This document shows, in pieces, positions 54,065 to 64,000 of a stretch of DNA of 64,000 nucleotides (position 1 is its first letter; the number at the start of each line of letters is the position of its first letter). Source of the DNA: Tetraselmis striata (taxonomy: Eukaryota; Chlorophyta; Chlorodendrophyceae; Chlorodendrales; Chlorodendraceae); assembly GCA_006384855.1 (NCBI GenBank), contig VCJN01000708.1, positions 496,001-560,000 on the forward strand, given 5' to 3'. The position numbers were made by a program, and so were the translations under genes. The notes below the pieces were generated by a model that was not told the DNA's origin, did no database searches, and was given only the letters and a program-made list of their open reading frames with translations.

Positions 54065-56755
54065 TCAATGCTCATCTGCCAGGACCTCGGCCTGCCGCCC
54101 GCGCGCCGTCCACACGTTGCTGTCGTCCAGCCCGCAGTGGTCCTTCAGCTCCCCCGCAATCTGCAGCAGCGATTGTCTGGAATGCAACGTTGCCCCGAGG
54201 CGGCGGGGATCAGCTCGGTCGGTGTTCGATGGCCAGCAGGTTCCCACACTAACCACCATCAGCGTTGGAATTGCACTGTTGACTGAAAGGATGAATGGAC
54301 GCAAACAGTGGTCGTCGTGTTCAATGAGCTGTGCACTGTTGCACTAATCCTGGGAACAACATCCAGCGACCAAGGCATCTGGAGGTAATCTTCACAGTTT
54401 ATCAACGTATCAGCTCCTAATATAAGTCTCGAGTTGAGCTTGCTAGCAGCATATAAGGTCATTCTCTAGAAGTTGGTTGAAGTTTGCCGCCCCTGGCAGG
54501 CAGGACGGGTTCCTATTCGCAGTGTTCTTATTTCCGAGTCGGCACCCGTCACGGTAACCGACGGGAAAGGCGACGAGGTTGGGCGCACCTGGTGGCGGGC
54601 TGCGGGGCGTGCTGCCGCAGCAGGACGCTGTCGTGCAGCCCCTGCAAGCGCGACATGAGGTGCGGCTCGTGGACGGCGGTCGCCTCAAACTGCGTCACGA
54701 GGTCGTGCAGCTGGAGGAGCACCTGCCCGGGCAACCGCGCAGGCAGCGCAGGCAGCGTCAGCACCGCCCGCCGAGCCGCTGGCAGACTGGCCAGGGCAAC
54801 ACTACCGAGAAGATGACGACATGACTGTGCTCGGAGGGGCAAGACTAGCAGGGATGAGCTCGATTGCAGTCTCAGCAGTCGCAGAGCTAGGCCCGCCGAT
54901 TATTCTGCCGCTAGTTGTTAGGTTGCCTATTGTAGTCTTGTGCTGGAACAACAAAAAATATTGAAAACATGTATATGTAGACAATGCATAAAAGAGGCAC
55001 CAGTCCAAATTACCATTTAACAGTTGTCAATGTGCGCCCAGCAATACGTATACACTTACTATACTTTTGCTGAACTGGTAACACATTTGCAAGGATTGGT
55101 CAATATGTATGCTGAGTGTCTCAGTAAGGCGGGACAACAAACAAGACAAATCCGAGCGAAGTCCATCTCATATGGTTTCGGAGCAGCTAATGCGGTTTCC
55201 AGGGAGAGTACACCAAAATTACAGGGCGTCTATGCTCCGAAACCATACGGGCTGTTAATCGTATAATAGTGCCATGTATGAACGAGTACACGATATGTCG
55301 AGAGATAGCCGGAAGTAGCAGCATGGCCAGCGGCATATTTCGCAGTTTTACTGTTAATGGTGTTGGTTTTCAGGGATCGATTTTGCTCTTTGCAGCTGCA
55401 TGTGCATGCGGTGTGGGGCGCGCACCGTAGACATCTCCTTTACCATCAGGTCGTCTGCGTCTGACCGGGCGCTCTTCTTGCTCCGCGATGCCTGGTGAAG
55501 CGCGGAAGGGCAAATGGGTAGTCAAGCGTATTAATGACATGTCGAGCATAAATCTGGCGGTAGTATTAAGTACTACTGAGGTGCGACCGTACAATGACCT
55601 GGTGGAGCAGGGGGATGGTCTCAATTGTTGATATGTAGATATGGCTAATAAACCGGCGTCAACACAGCAGCACGGCTACGGAGATTAGCGACGAGTGCCG
55701 CAGCAGATCGGAGAAGGTTGCAATTGATTCCGAGGGGCATATCTACACTGCCTGCAAGTGTACACACAGCAGCTGCTGCCCCCGCCATTGACATAAACAC
55801 ATGCACAGCATGACATCCTGCCGCTAACGAAACTGCACGATTAATTATTCCTTAATTGATCCCTCTGCCGTGGATGATGCGCCGCTGGGCAGGTGACTGG
55901 GGGGCTGAGAGCTTGGGCATGCACGGAAGCGACCCCAATCTACTCCAGACACATGCCGGTGGCGCTCTGCAGCATGCGGATGTGCCGTGGCGCCGTGGTC
56001 CTTCAGCGCCCAAACAAGCACCCCAGGACCACGAGCTGCGCTGACAAGGCGGCAGACGCAGATCGACTCGAGGCCCCGCACCGGTTTCTTCCTCTGTCCT
56101 CGACCTTCCCGCTTGGTAGCTGTGCGGTCCACCGATGCCGGCGTGATGTCCGCCTGGTGAGGGGCAGCGCAGAGGGGGTGTGAGCAAGTCTCTGGCGGCG
56201 CTGCGGCGACGGGCGGTACGGATATTGGCTGGGCAACGACTTGCCAATTGGGGGCCTGCGGGCGGGGGAGGGGTCGAGGGGCAGTTCATTTCATTACTGA
56301 CAGCGCACCTTCGCGCCGCGTCGCCTGCTCGCACCGCAGGTATTCTCTTCAGCCAGCGGCGCATTTGGGCTCGGGGTTTTGCTTGTTGGGGCCTGGCGAG
56401 GACAGAGTAGCGAAGCGCAGTCACTCAGCAAATAAATGAAGCTACAGCAGAAGCTAAAGAGCGGCTGCGGTGGCAAAAACATACAAACGTTACACTACTG
56501 GGATCAAGCAGCCGTTGGTTGGCAGAATGAGGAGAAACAAGAGTGCGCTGTTGTCATCTTTGCAACCCCGGGGTGGAAGGGGGGGGGGGGGGGGATCATG
56601 AACCTGCTGCTTCGCGCCTTCTGCGCCAGCGTCCTTCTTCTTGAGGCCGCCCTTGCGCTCCCCCGCTTTCTGCGGAGCGCCCCCCTTGGGTGGCGCACCT
56701 GTACCAGCCACCAGCCACTCAGATGACCTTGCTAGTAGAGAGTCGTGCACAGTGC
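54065..56755 (-). other. Coding-like GC-rich patches on the minus strand, possible 3' exons of the LRR gene
   Basis: Several patches have exon-like composition. They are 56590-56720 (GAPPKGGAPQKAGERKGGLK, low complexity), about 56310-56400 (QMRRWLKRIPAVRAGDAARR), 54600-54790 (LPGQVLLQLHDLVTQFEATA, MSRLQGLHDSVLLRQHAP) and 54065-54200 (LLQIAGELKDHCGLDDSNVW, ending EVLADEH and a stop at 54065). Joining was not resolved. They may belong to the LRR gene upstream or to a separate gene. Confidence 0.3.
55172..55246. repeat. 75-bp element bounded by ATGGTTTCGGAGC inverted repeats
   Basis: ATGGTTTCGGAGC at 55172-55184 and its inverse at 55234-55246. A similar pair bounds 57276-57399, and single copies lie at 52604, 52960 and 56758. 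It looks like the terminus of a small repeat family. Confidence 0.6.
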
Positions 56756-56782
56756 CTGCTCCGAAACCATGGAAGTTTTTTT

Positions 56783-56813
<31 letters not shown>

Positions 56814-57275
56814 CTCCACTAAGAACCCCAAGTTACTGTACTTCCGGATTGTGGTTGCGTGGAGCATACCCGAGAGCAACGCGTAAGCAAATAGTTATGG
56901 AGCACAGACTGTTTTTAACAAATGTATAAATGCATTACTGTTTGTTCAAAGCAGTCAGACAGTAGTTGTTTTGGACATTGTGAATTCATCACCTGCTAGC
57001 TGGACAAGTGCGGTACAATGACACAGTACATGTTTTGGACAAGCACACTGCACCTGTGGACAAGCAGTATTAGCGCCATGCCATGCTACTAATTATATAG
57101 AACATGTTCATATTTATATTACAGCACTAGTACCGTATGTACACACATATATATAAGAATGCCAGAAGGGTGCCGGTGTTTCGAGATCAATAGCAGCGTG
57201 TATATAGATTCAATGTGCTAAACTATTCAGGTCAGACACGCGGTGGTTCAGATACTGATTGTTACCCCATATATT

Positions 57276-57399
57276 ATGGTTTCGGAGCGGCGCAGGATGG
57301 CGCGCGGTGCACACTACACTTTAAATCAGCAGACAGTATACATGCGGATTGGGAGCAGTCAACAAATTCCTCGCTCTCGCTCCACGTGCTCCGAAACCA
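57276..57399. repeat. 124-bp element bounded by GGTTTCGGAGC inverted repeats
   Basis: Same terminal word as the unit at 55172-55246, with a different and longer interior. Confidence 0.5.
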
Positions 57400-57747
57400 G
57401 CGTGAGCGTAGAGAGGATTCGATATCCAGAATGAGGTTGTCAGCGGGACTACTGAAGTACACAGACGAAACATACGCTGGTGCAACAGAGTTATCGTCTG
57501 TTATCACAATTCGATCCATCAAACTGTGTTAAGAAGTCGTGCTCATCTATTCAAACCAACTGCTGGAGGCGTATCCCATACGTAAAAAGGTAAGTACGGG
57601 CACAAGTTTCCACATATGGCTGTCAGTAGTGGCCAGCAGTGTCATGGATATGGTTTTGAATGAGGCATGGAGACCCGGGTAGCATTAACGACGACATTCG
57701 TTCCGTAATCAGCATCGAAATCCAGTTCAAAACTATTCAGGTTCGGT

Positions 57748-58200
57748 TTATTCTATGACACGAATCGTGGGAACAGTGGGGGCAGAGTATAGATAGCGGG
57801 TTGGTTGGAGAGCGGGGAAGGGGGGGGGGGGGGGGGCAAGTTGTAGTGCATCTTTGCTAATGTCCCTCCCAGTGTTCTTACCACTGAGATTGAACTTCAG
57901 CCGCGGGACTGAGGGGAAGTCTGGAGACTTGCTTCCTTTTGAGTCTCGGTCATCACGCGCGGTGGGCTGCTGGCTGACGAGTCCTGGGTCCTGTGCGCCG
58001 AGGAAGAGGCAGAGACCCGGGGGGGGGGGGGGGGGGGGGGGCACATGGTGTTTTCGACCCGCACAGCGCCCTGGATCGCCATGATGCGAGCTGGTGCTGC
58101 TGGTGCTGCTGGAAGTGGTGGTGGTGATGATGAGGATGATCATGATCATGATTATGGTAGCGGTGATGGTGGTGGTTGCAGGTCGCGTACGCTTGGGGCC
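57748..58200 (-). other. Possible further exons of the LRR gene
   Basis: The minus strand reads SKGSKSPDFPSVPRLKFNLS and KNTGRDISKDALQ between two poly-C tracts, and a His-rich stretch lies at 58085-58180. These could be exons 3' of the LRR core. The boundary is unresolved, and the His-rich part comes from a GAT/GGT microsatellite. Confidence 0.3.
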
Positions 58201-58286
58201 GCACAGGGGGAGGGGAAGGGGCGGAGGGGGTGGGAGGGGGGGGGGGGGGGGGGGGGCGCGCAGTGGGCCGTCTGGTATGGCCCTAC

Positions 58287-61200
58287 CTCGAGATCGCCCA
58301 TCAGATCCTGAAGGTCGCCGCCGGCAAAGCTCTGCTGGCTATCATCCTGCAGCCCTGCCGCGCCCTCCCTAAACACATAGCCCCTCAGAATCACGCTCAC
58401 ACTTGGTGGCTTGCTGAGCTGCACCGGCTAGCGGCACAACGCAGTCTCCCGCTAATGCTGGAAAAGAGGTGCACGAGCATAGCCACGGGCATGGCATGAG
58501 CATGAGCATAGGCATGTACATCAGCTGAAGATAGTCCGCGGGTATGTTGCGGCATGCAAGGCAGAGGCAGGGGCGGCACAGGGGCGGCAGCACCTTGGGG
58601 TTCCTAGTACATCATCCAGGGTCAGCATGAAGATGTCCTTCACAGGCTGCCGGGAAATCTGCAACCCGTTCCAAGCGGCGAACCCTGGCTTGACATTGGC
58701 CAGGTGCAGCATGACCTGACAGCAAGCAGAATCAGTGGATGTTAGCCGGCCATGCCAATCTCTGTGAACCGCTCATGATGTGCTCACATCATGTTACGTT
58801 ACGTCATGTCATGTCATGTTGCGTCGCGTCATGTCATGTCTCGTCGCGTCACGTCATGTTGTAACATACGTCAAGTCACGTCATGTCACGTCATGTTGTA
58901 ACATGTCATGTCATGTCATGTCATGTCATGTCATGTCATGTCATGTCATGTCATGTCATGTCATGGCATGGCATGGCATGGCATGGCATGGCATGGCATG
59001 GCATGGCATGGCATGTCGCGCCATATAATGTCATGTCATGTCATATCACGTCATGTCATGTCCCGTCGCGTCACGTCTCATGTCATAACATGGCATGTTG
59101 CGTCGCGTCATGTAACGCCATGTCGCATCATGTCATATCACGTCATGTCACATCAGGTCATGTCGTGTCACGTCACATCATGTCGCGTCACATCATGTCA
59201 TGTCACGTCACATCATGTCGCGTCACATCATGTCATGTCACGTCATGTCACGTCATGTCATAACATGTCATGTCATGTCATGTCATGTCATGTCATGTCA
59301 TGTCATGTCATGTCATGTCATGTCATGTCATATCATGTCATGTCATGTCATGTCATGTCATGTCATGTCATGTCATGTCATGTCATGTCATGTCATGTCA
59401 TGTCATGTCATGTCATGTCATGTCATGTCATGCCATGCCATGCCATGTAACACATCACATCACATCACGTCATGTCATGTCATGTCATGTCATGTCATGT
59501 CATGTCATGTCATGTCATGTCATGTCATGTCATGTCATGTCATGTCATGTCATGTCATGTCATGTCATATCATGTCATGTCATGTCATGTCATGTCATGT
59601 CATGTCATGTCATGTCATGTCATGCCATGCCATGCCATGTAACACACATCACATCACGTCACGTCATGTCATGTCATGTCATGTCATGTCATGTCATGTC
59701 ATGTCATGTCATGTCATGTCATGTCACACAGATTACTCTATGCATACCAACAGCACGGCTTTGCACACCTCTGGCTTGTCTGTCCGCCTGCGCAGGACGC
59801 CCATGTAGGAGCTGCGGTTGCCGCGCATGTCGATCTGCGGAGAGGAAACACCACCTCAGCGGAGCGTCAGAAGGGCAGAGGGGGGGGGGGGGGGGGGGGC
59901 ATGTCAGAGGGGATGCGCAGCGGCGGGTTGCCCGTTGACTTGCCTGCTGCATGGAGGGGTGCGCCGCCAGCAGCTTGGCAAACGCCTCCTGCCAGACGAG
60001 GCTGATTTTGTTCCGCATTAGTCCGAGCTGCATCAATCGCGCGTCCGTGAGCACTGCCTCGTAGAGCGACGCAATGGCGTCGTCGCCAATCTGAGGAGGG
60101 CCGAAGGTGGGGAGAAGGGGACACGTTGATGCCCTGCCAGCAGAGTCTGTTGTCTCTTGTCTCCATGGAACAAGCGCCCGATCGCCATGATGGATGACGA
60201 GCGGGAAGGGGGAGGGAGGGGCATGCCTTGTTCTCCCGGAGCTCCAACAGCAGGAGCCCACCCTCCTGCGACGCCACACGGTTGTACGCCTGCACCTTGG
60301 CCCGGTCATATATGCGGTACTTCATCTCCCCGTCGTTGTCATTGGGGTATTCCCGCAGCATCTCCTGCCAGTAGGATGTACCGCGCGTTGCGGCGTGGCT
60401 CTGCGCGCACCAAAATCGCAGCCAGCGTCAACTATTGGGACGGCCCTGCCTCCTTGCCCCCTCATGGAGGTCCCATTCAACACATGTCCGATGACGCCAT
60501 GGGCCCACTCAGCCTGAACATGCAGAAGGGGGGAGGGGGGGGGGGCTATGCACCTTGAGCACTTGCACCACCAGCTTGGCCCCAGGGTCGGTTAGCGCGC
60601 AGCCCGTGAGGTCCAGCTCCTTCAGGCTCTTGTTCAGCACCAGGCCGTCCTTGAGCAGCTGATCGGCAAACAACAGGACAGGGGGTGACACAATGCAGGG
60701 AATGGTGTTAGCCACCGCAGTCTTCTCACCCAGACACACAAATTCACAACATCCAGGTTTGATTGGCGGCAATCGTGGAAAGCCCGTAGACTACATAGAG
60801 ATCTCATGCATCGGCACGCCAAAGCCACTGCCGAGCTGGTATGTTGACATCAACATGCGCGGCTCATTCCCTGGTATATTGTGGCTTGACATGGGAAGCG
60901 CCATGCCCAGCAATGCTACTAGGCAATGAGCATGTCATGACATTGGAATATGGCCTGGCACGGCACAGCATCGTGACACGGCTACGCATGACAAAATACA
61001 TTCAGCACAACAAAGATACGCAAGGTACATTTCTTGTGCAATGCGCTGTATACTCTGCAAATGTGGCTATGATGGACATGTCAACATGACACTGCGGCAG
61101 GACGATGCCGCAGGATGCTGGTTGGACAGGCGCATCCCAGCGGCTCACGTGAGGAGACAGGGCCGGGATTGTCAGGAGGGAGGGGGAGTTGATGGGGTTG

Positions 61201-63431
61201 CGCACCGTGAGCCCGTGGTCGCCGATGCAGCTGCCGCGAAACGAGAGGCGCTCCAGGCTCGGGTGCTTGCCAAGCATGTCGCTCAGCGCCTCCAGCCCAG
61301 CGTCGCTCATCGCCTGGTAGGACATTAGCAGTTGGCAAAGGGGCGTTGAGGATGAGGACACTCACGGGCAGGCATGTGCACAGGCATCCGAAGCATCGAG
61401 CATGGCAGCCATGAGGAATCAAGCGGGAGGGGTCAATGCCGGGCAGGATCGAGACGGGTGGGCGCACCACTCCGAGCTCTAGGTGCAGGAGCTCGCATGA
61501 TGGCTGCATGGCGCGCTTCACGGCCTGTGTGTACTTCAATCGCAGACTGCCGGGGGTGGGCAGAAGACTATGAGCGGTTTGGGCGAAAGGGGAGCCAGTG
61601 ACAGCACCAATGCACGAACGCGCGAGTACTTTGTGGGGTGAGGGGTGAGGGCGCACAGGTTGTCCAGCAGCTGATCTGCAAACTTGCGGGCCATGAGCCG
61701 GTGCGGCTTGCGCCCATACTTGTAGAAGGGCACCTTGAGGCCAGGGCTGTTCCGCTTCTCCCAGGGAATCTCGTGCTCCCTGCACACGCACCCCGCGCGT
61801 CAAAAGGCACGCCCACCCCAAGGCGGATGCCGCCCTCCCCCCTCCCCCATGCCACACCCCTTGCAGACCTCCAAACTGCGCGGTGCCCTGCCGGGGCCGG
61901 GCGGGTGCAGGGAGGGATCGCACTTTGGCAGGCAGTACAGGCGCAGCGCCTCCACGAGCTCAGCCTTTTTCGCCACCGTCGTGAACAGCTTCATCGTCTC
62001 GTCCAACGTGAGGTGGTACATATTGGCCTGCCGCGAGGAGCAAAGCAACGTTAAAAGATTGCCTGTGGCCCATGCTTTAGCAGCGCCTTGGTCACCTGGC
62101 CTACACATGCCTGCGCCCTGGGACCATTCCCCGGGGCATGCGCAGCCCCGCTCTGTTGCAATCGGTGGCATGCCATGTCCGCCATGGCACCATCCAATAC
62201 CCATGAGCCCCTACTTCCTGAGTGCACACGGCGCCCTTGGCATTGGGCCATACCTCCACCCAGCCCTCCTTGATCGCTGCCTTCAAGTCATCATTCACAT
62301 TCTTGATTTTCCGGGCCTGAGCATCAACCCAGGGAGCGGCCAGTGTCGCTGCTCAGGTGAACACAGATGGGAGGCCATGACAACACAGCATGTATGCGCT
62401 CTATCCTGTCTAGAGACAGCTCATCTCCTCGCCGTGCATCGGCAATTCTGCTATCTCTGTCACCCAAACCCAGCATTGTAGCTCTGACAGCTACTAGCAT
62501 GTGCTTGAGGAAAGTAATACGCAAGTCACAGCGTAATGCGCCCTAGGGGCGTCCAAGCTGCATCGGAAAGCAACGAAACAGAGTCTGGGAGGGGATGGGG
62601 GGGGGGGGGGGGGCGCTTACCCGTCGAGTGGCCCACAGCTTGTCCACGTTCGACATGTGGCTCTGCCCTCCCAGAGACATTCTGCTCCGCCAGCCGATCG
62701 ATGACCGCAGCGTCCTGCGCGCCAGGGGTAGACACACACGAGACATCACAAGTGTGCGGTGTTGGCGGCGGTGCCATGCAACTATCAGGCGCCCAGAGTG
62801 CCCAGCTGATGGCATGAGTTATGATTGGTCCTGAATGTATAATTCAGGGAGACGTATGCACATGACGGACCTAAGGAGGGGGGGGGGGGGGGATGTTGTG
62901 GTTAAGCTGGGGATGTCCTTGCAGCTCACACGGCAGGTAGAAACTGATACACTTTGAAGCCGGTGCTGCATGGAGGGATAATTGCCGGGCAACTACGGCC
63001 GATGGGGGCTGTCGATGGAGAGAAACTCAAAGGCGGTGTTGTGGCGGGGTCAAGGGGGTCGGGAGGTGTGTGTTTTTCTTGGAGGGGGGGGGGGGGGGGT
63101 GGGGGGTGCGCTCCCCGCCGGCACGCGGCGCGACAAGCAGCCCGATAAACAATTCACGCACGCAGGCGCTGTGCAATCACCACGCCCGACCGTTGGGTGC
63201 CCTTCGTGCATGCCGTCAGCTTGCAATGAGCTTCTGCCAGACGACACCGCGCCTATCGGAACACTCTGCGGCGAGCTGACGCCGGCGCAGCGCGGCGCAC
63301 CACTTGGTGGCGACGGAGCTGGCGTCGTCGAACTCGTCCTCGAACACCGCATCCTGCCTCGCCCGCTCTCGCGCCTCCCGCTCCTCCTCCTCCTCCTCGT
63401 CCTTGGGGCGCGGGGGGTAGACACGCATCAC
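58287..63431 (-). CDS. Leucine-rich-repeat protein (ribonuclease-inhibitor type), function unknown
   Basis: Many small exons. The N-terminus (63431 to about 63216) starts MMRVYPPRPK, then a Glu/Arg run and DAVFEDEFDDASS. Exon 62621-62714 reads SHMSNVDKLWATRR; 62254-62316 ARKIKNVNDDLKAAIKEGWV; from 62027 MYHLTLDETMKLFTTVAKKA; about 61780-61640 HEIPWEKRNSPGLKVPFYKY and KFADQLLDNLCAL; about 61550-61445 LRLKYTQAVKRAMQ. LRR-type units follow: GLEALSDMLGKHPSLERLSF (61.3 kb), VLNKSLKELDLTGCALTD (60.6 kb), LLLLELRENK (60.25 kb), IASLYEAVLTDARLMQLGLM and RNKIS (60.0 kb). The last firm exon reads VSVILRGYVFREGAAGLQDD to 58287. Leu spacing with N/C-x-L fits RI-type repeats. No kinase, NB-ARC or signal peptide seen. 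A 0.94-kb satellite fills one intron. The 3' end is uncertain (see 54065-56755). Confidence 0.68.
58789..59726. repeat. TCATG pentamer satellite in an LRR-gene intron
   Basis: About 938 bp of a 5-bp unit. The first 450 bp are diverged (GTCGCG, GTCACG, a GGCATG block at 58964-59014); the rest is nearly pure. A variant block, GCCATGCCATGCCATGTAAC, recurs exactly 192 bp apart (TGTAA at 59446 and 59638), a higher-order unit. All plus frames stay open, giving artefactual MSCHV-type peptides. Confidence 0.95.
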
Positions 63432-63439
63432 GCTGTCGC

Positions 63440-64000
63440 TGCCGAGGCGTCAACTGCGCCGGCGGCCGCGCTGTCAGGTGCGCCGACGGCGGGGGGGGGG
63501 GGGGGGGGGGGGGGGGTACGTCGACGCCGCAGTGGCCGACGAGCCGATTGGTATAAGGACGGGTATGTAGATGGACTATGGCTCGCAGTCTATGACCTCG
63601 ACGAACACTATGACATCTCTCTGTTCCAGGGACGCCGTCGCCGTGCACGAAAGAGCTGTATTAACACGGTTTTGGCGAATGGTTCGCGGAGAGATACGTC
63701 TATTTGCTGGCGCGGTCCGGAGATGGACGATTGCCCGCCTCCGCGCTGCTCGCATCAACGGGCACGGGTACCAGTACCGTACCGGTGATGGTCGGCGGCC
63801 GCATGCGCCGCGCCGTTGTTAGTCTGACGACGCTGCCGTCCTCGCCAGCAACCGCGACAACTGCCGCGCCACCGTGGAGGCGGACGGTGAGGCGGCAGTT
63901 GCGCCCGACATGTATATATATCAAAACGGATACATAACGATATATGAGAGGAATCACAAGGCCCGTCCCAACATATATGTATATAGCGCGCAGTCTTATC
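63440..64000. other. Upstream region of the LRR gene
   Basis: A long poly-G tract (about 63491-63517) lies within 100 bp of the LRR start codon, on its 5' side. Further out are GGTACCAGTACCGTACCGG-like short palindromes (63768-63787). No gene seen. Confidence 0.4.

Noticed and set aside
58780..59938. Long MSCHV- and SWHGMAWHG-type reading frames (up to 222 residues)
   Set aside because: A 5-bp unit with no stop in any plus frame creates them. They lie in an intron of the opposite-strand gene.

Overview
The window reads as nuclear DNA of a green alga, most likely a chlorophyte. The evidence is a two-exon chloroplast GUN4 gene (chlorophyll synthesis), GC-rich exons in split genes with short GT-AG introns, TGTAA polyadenylation signals downstream of several stops, organelle-type leaders on several products, and abundant mobile DNA. 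I could not fix the species. I saw no rRNA, no intact tRNA, no CRISPR and no bacterial operon structure.

Layout. 0-9 kb is repeat-rich: a 920-bp Helitron2/Helentron-like element, a hexamer microsatellite, a tRNA-derived SINE, a 32-bp minisatellite and a decayed locus with a ribbon-helix-helix-like reading frame. 9.1-10.7 kb holds GUN4 (+). It converges on SMC3 (cohesin; -, 11.2-18.6 kb), which has many exons. 18.9-23.8 kb is mobile DNA: a SINE split by a truncated LINE with a 13-bp target duplication, another SINE and the second copy of the 920-bp element. 23.8-26.0 kb holds a secreted or membrane protein (+) with a Reeler-like region. 26.6-28.7 kb holds a family-4-type uracil-DNA glycosylase (-), broken or rescued at one exon. 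29.4-30.0 kb is a hAT-type MITE with a perfect 8-bp target duplication. 31.9-33.7 kb (-) and 39.5-41.6 kb (+) are two paralogous MFS transporters, head to head, with identical intron positions and phases, separated by about 6 kb of degenerate repeats. 44.0-50.9 kb is a pentatricopeptide-repeat protein (+). 51-57.5 kb is repeat-rich, including a 1.24-kb inverted-repeat element with internal 356-bp tandem repeats. 58.3-63.4 kb is a leucine-rich-repeat protein (-) whose intron carries about 0.94 kb of TCATG pentamer satellite; it may extend to 54.1 kb.

The identified genes are unrelated housekeeping functions: tetrapyrrole control, sister-chromatid cohesion, base-excision repair, membrane transport and probably organelle RNA processing. 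No multi-gene system was recognised. The most unusual genome-wide signal is the very long poly-C tracts in introns, which lie almost always on the coding strand whichever way the gene points. Exon boundaries given below were placed by eye from splice consensus, reading phase and family similarity. No alignment or transcript data were available.
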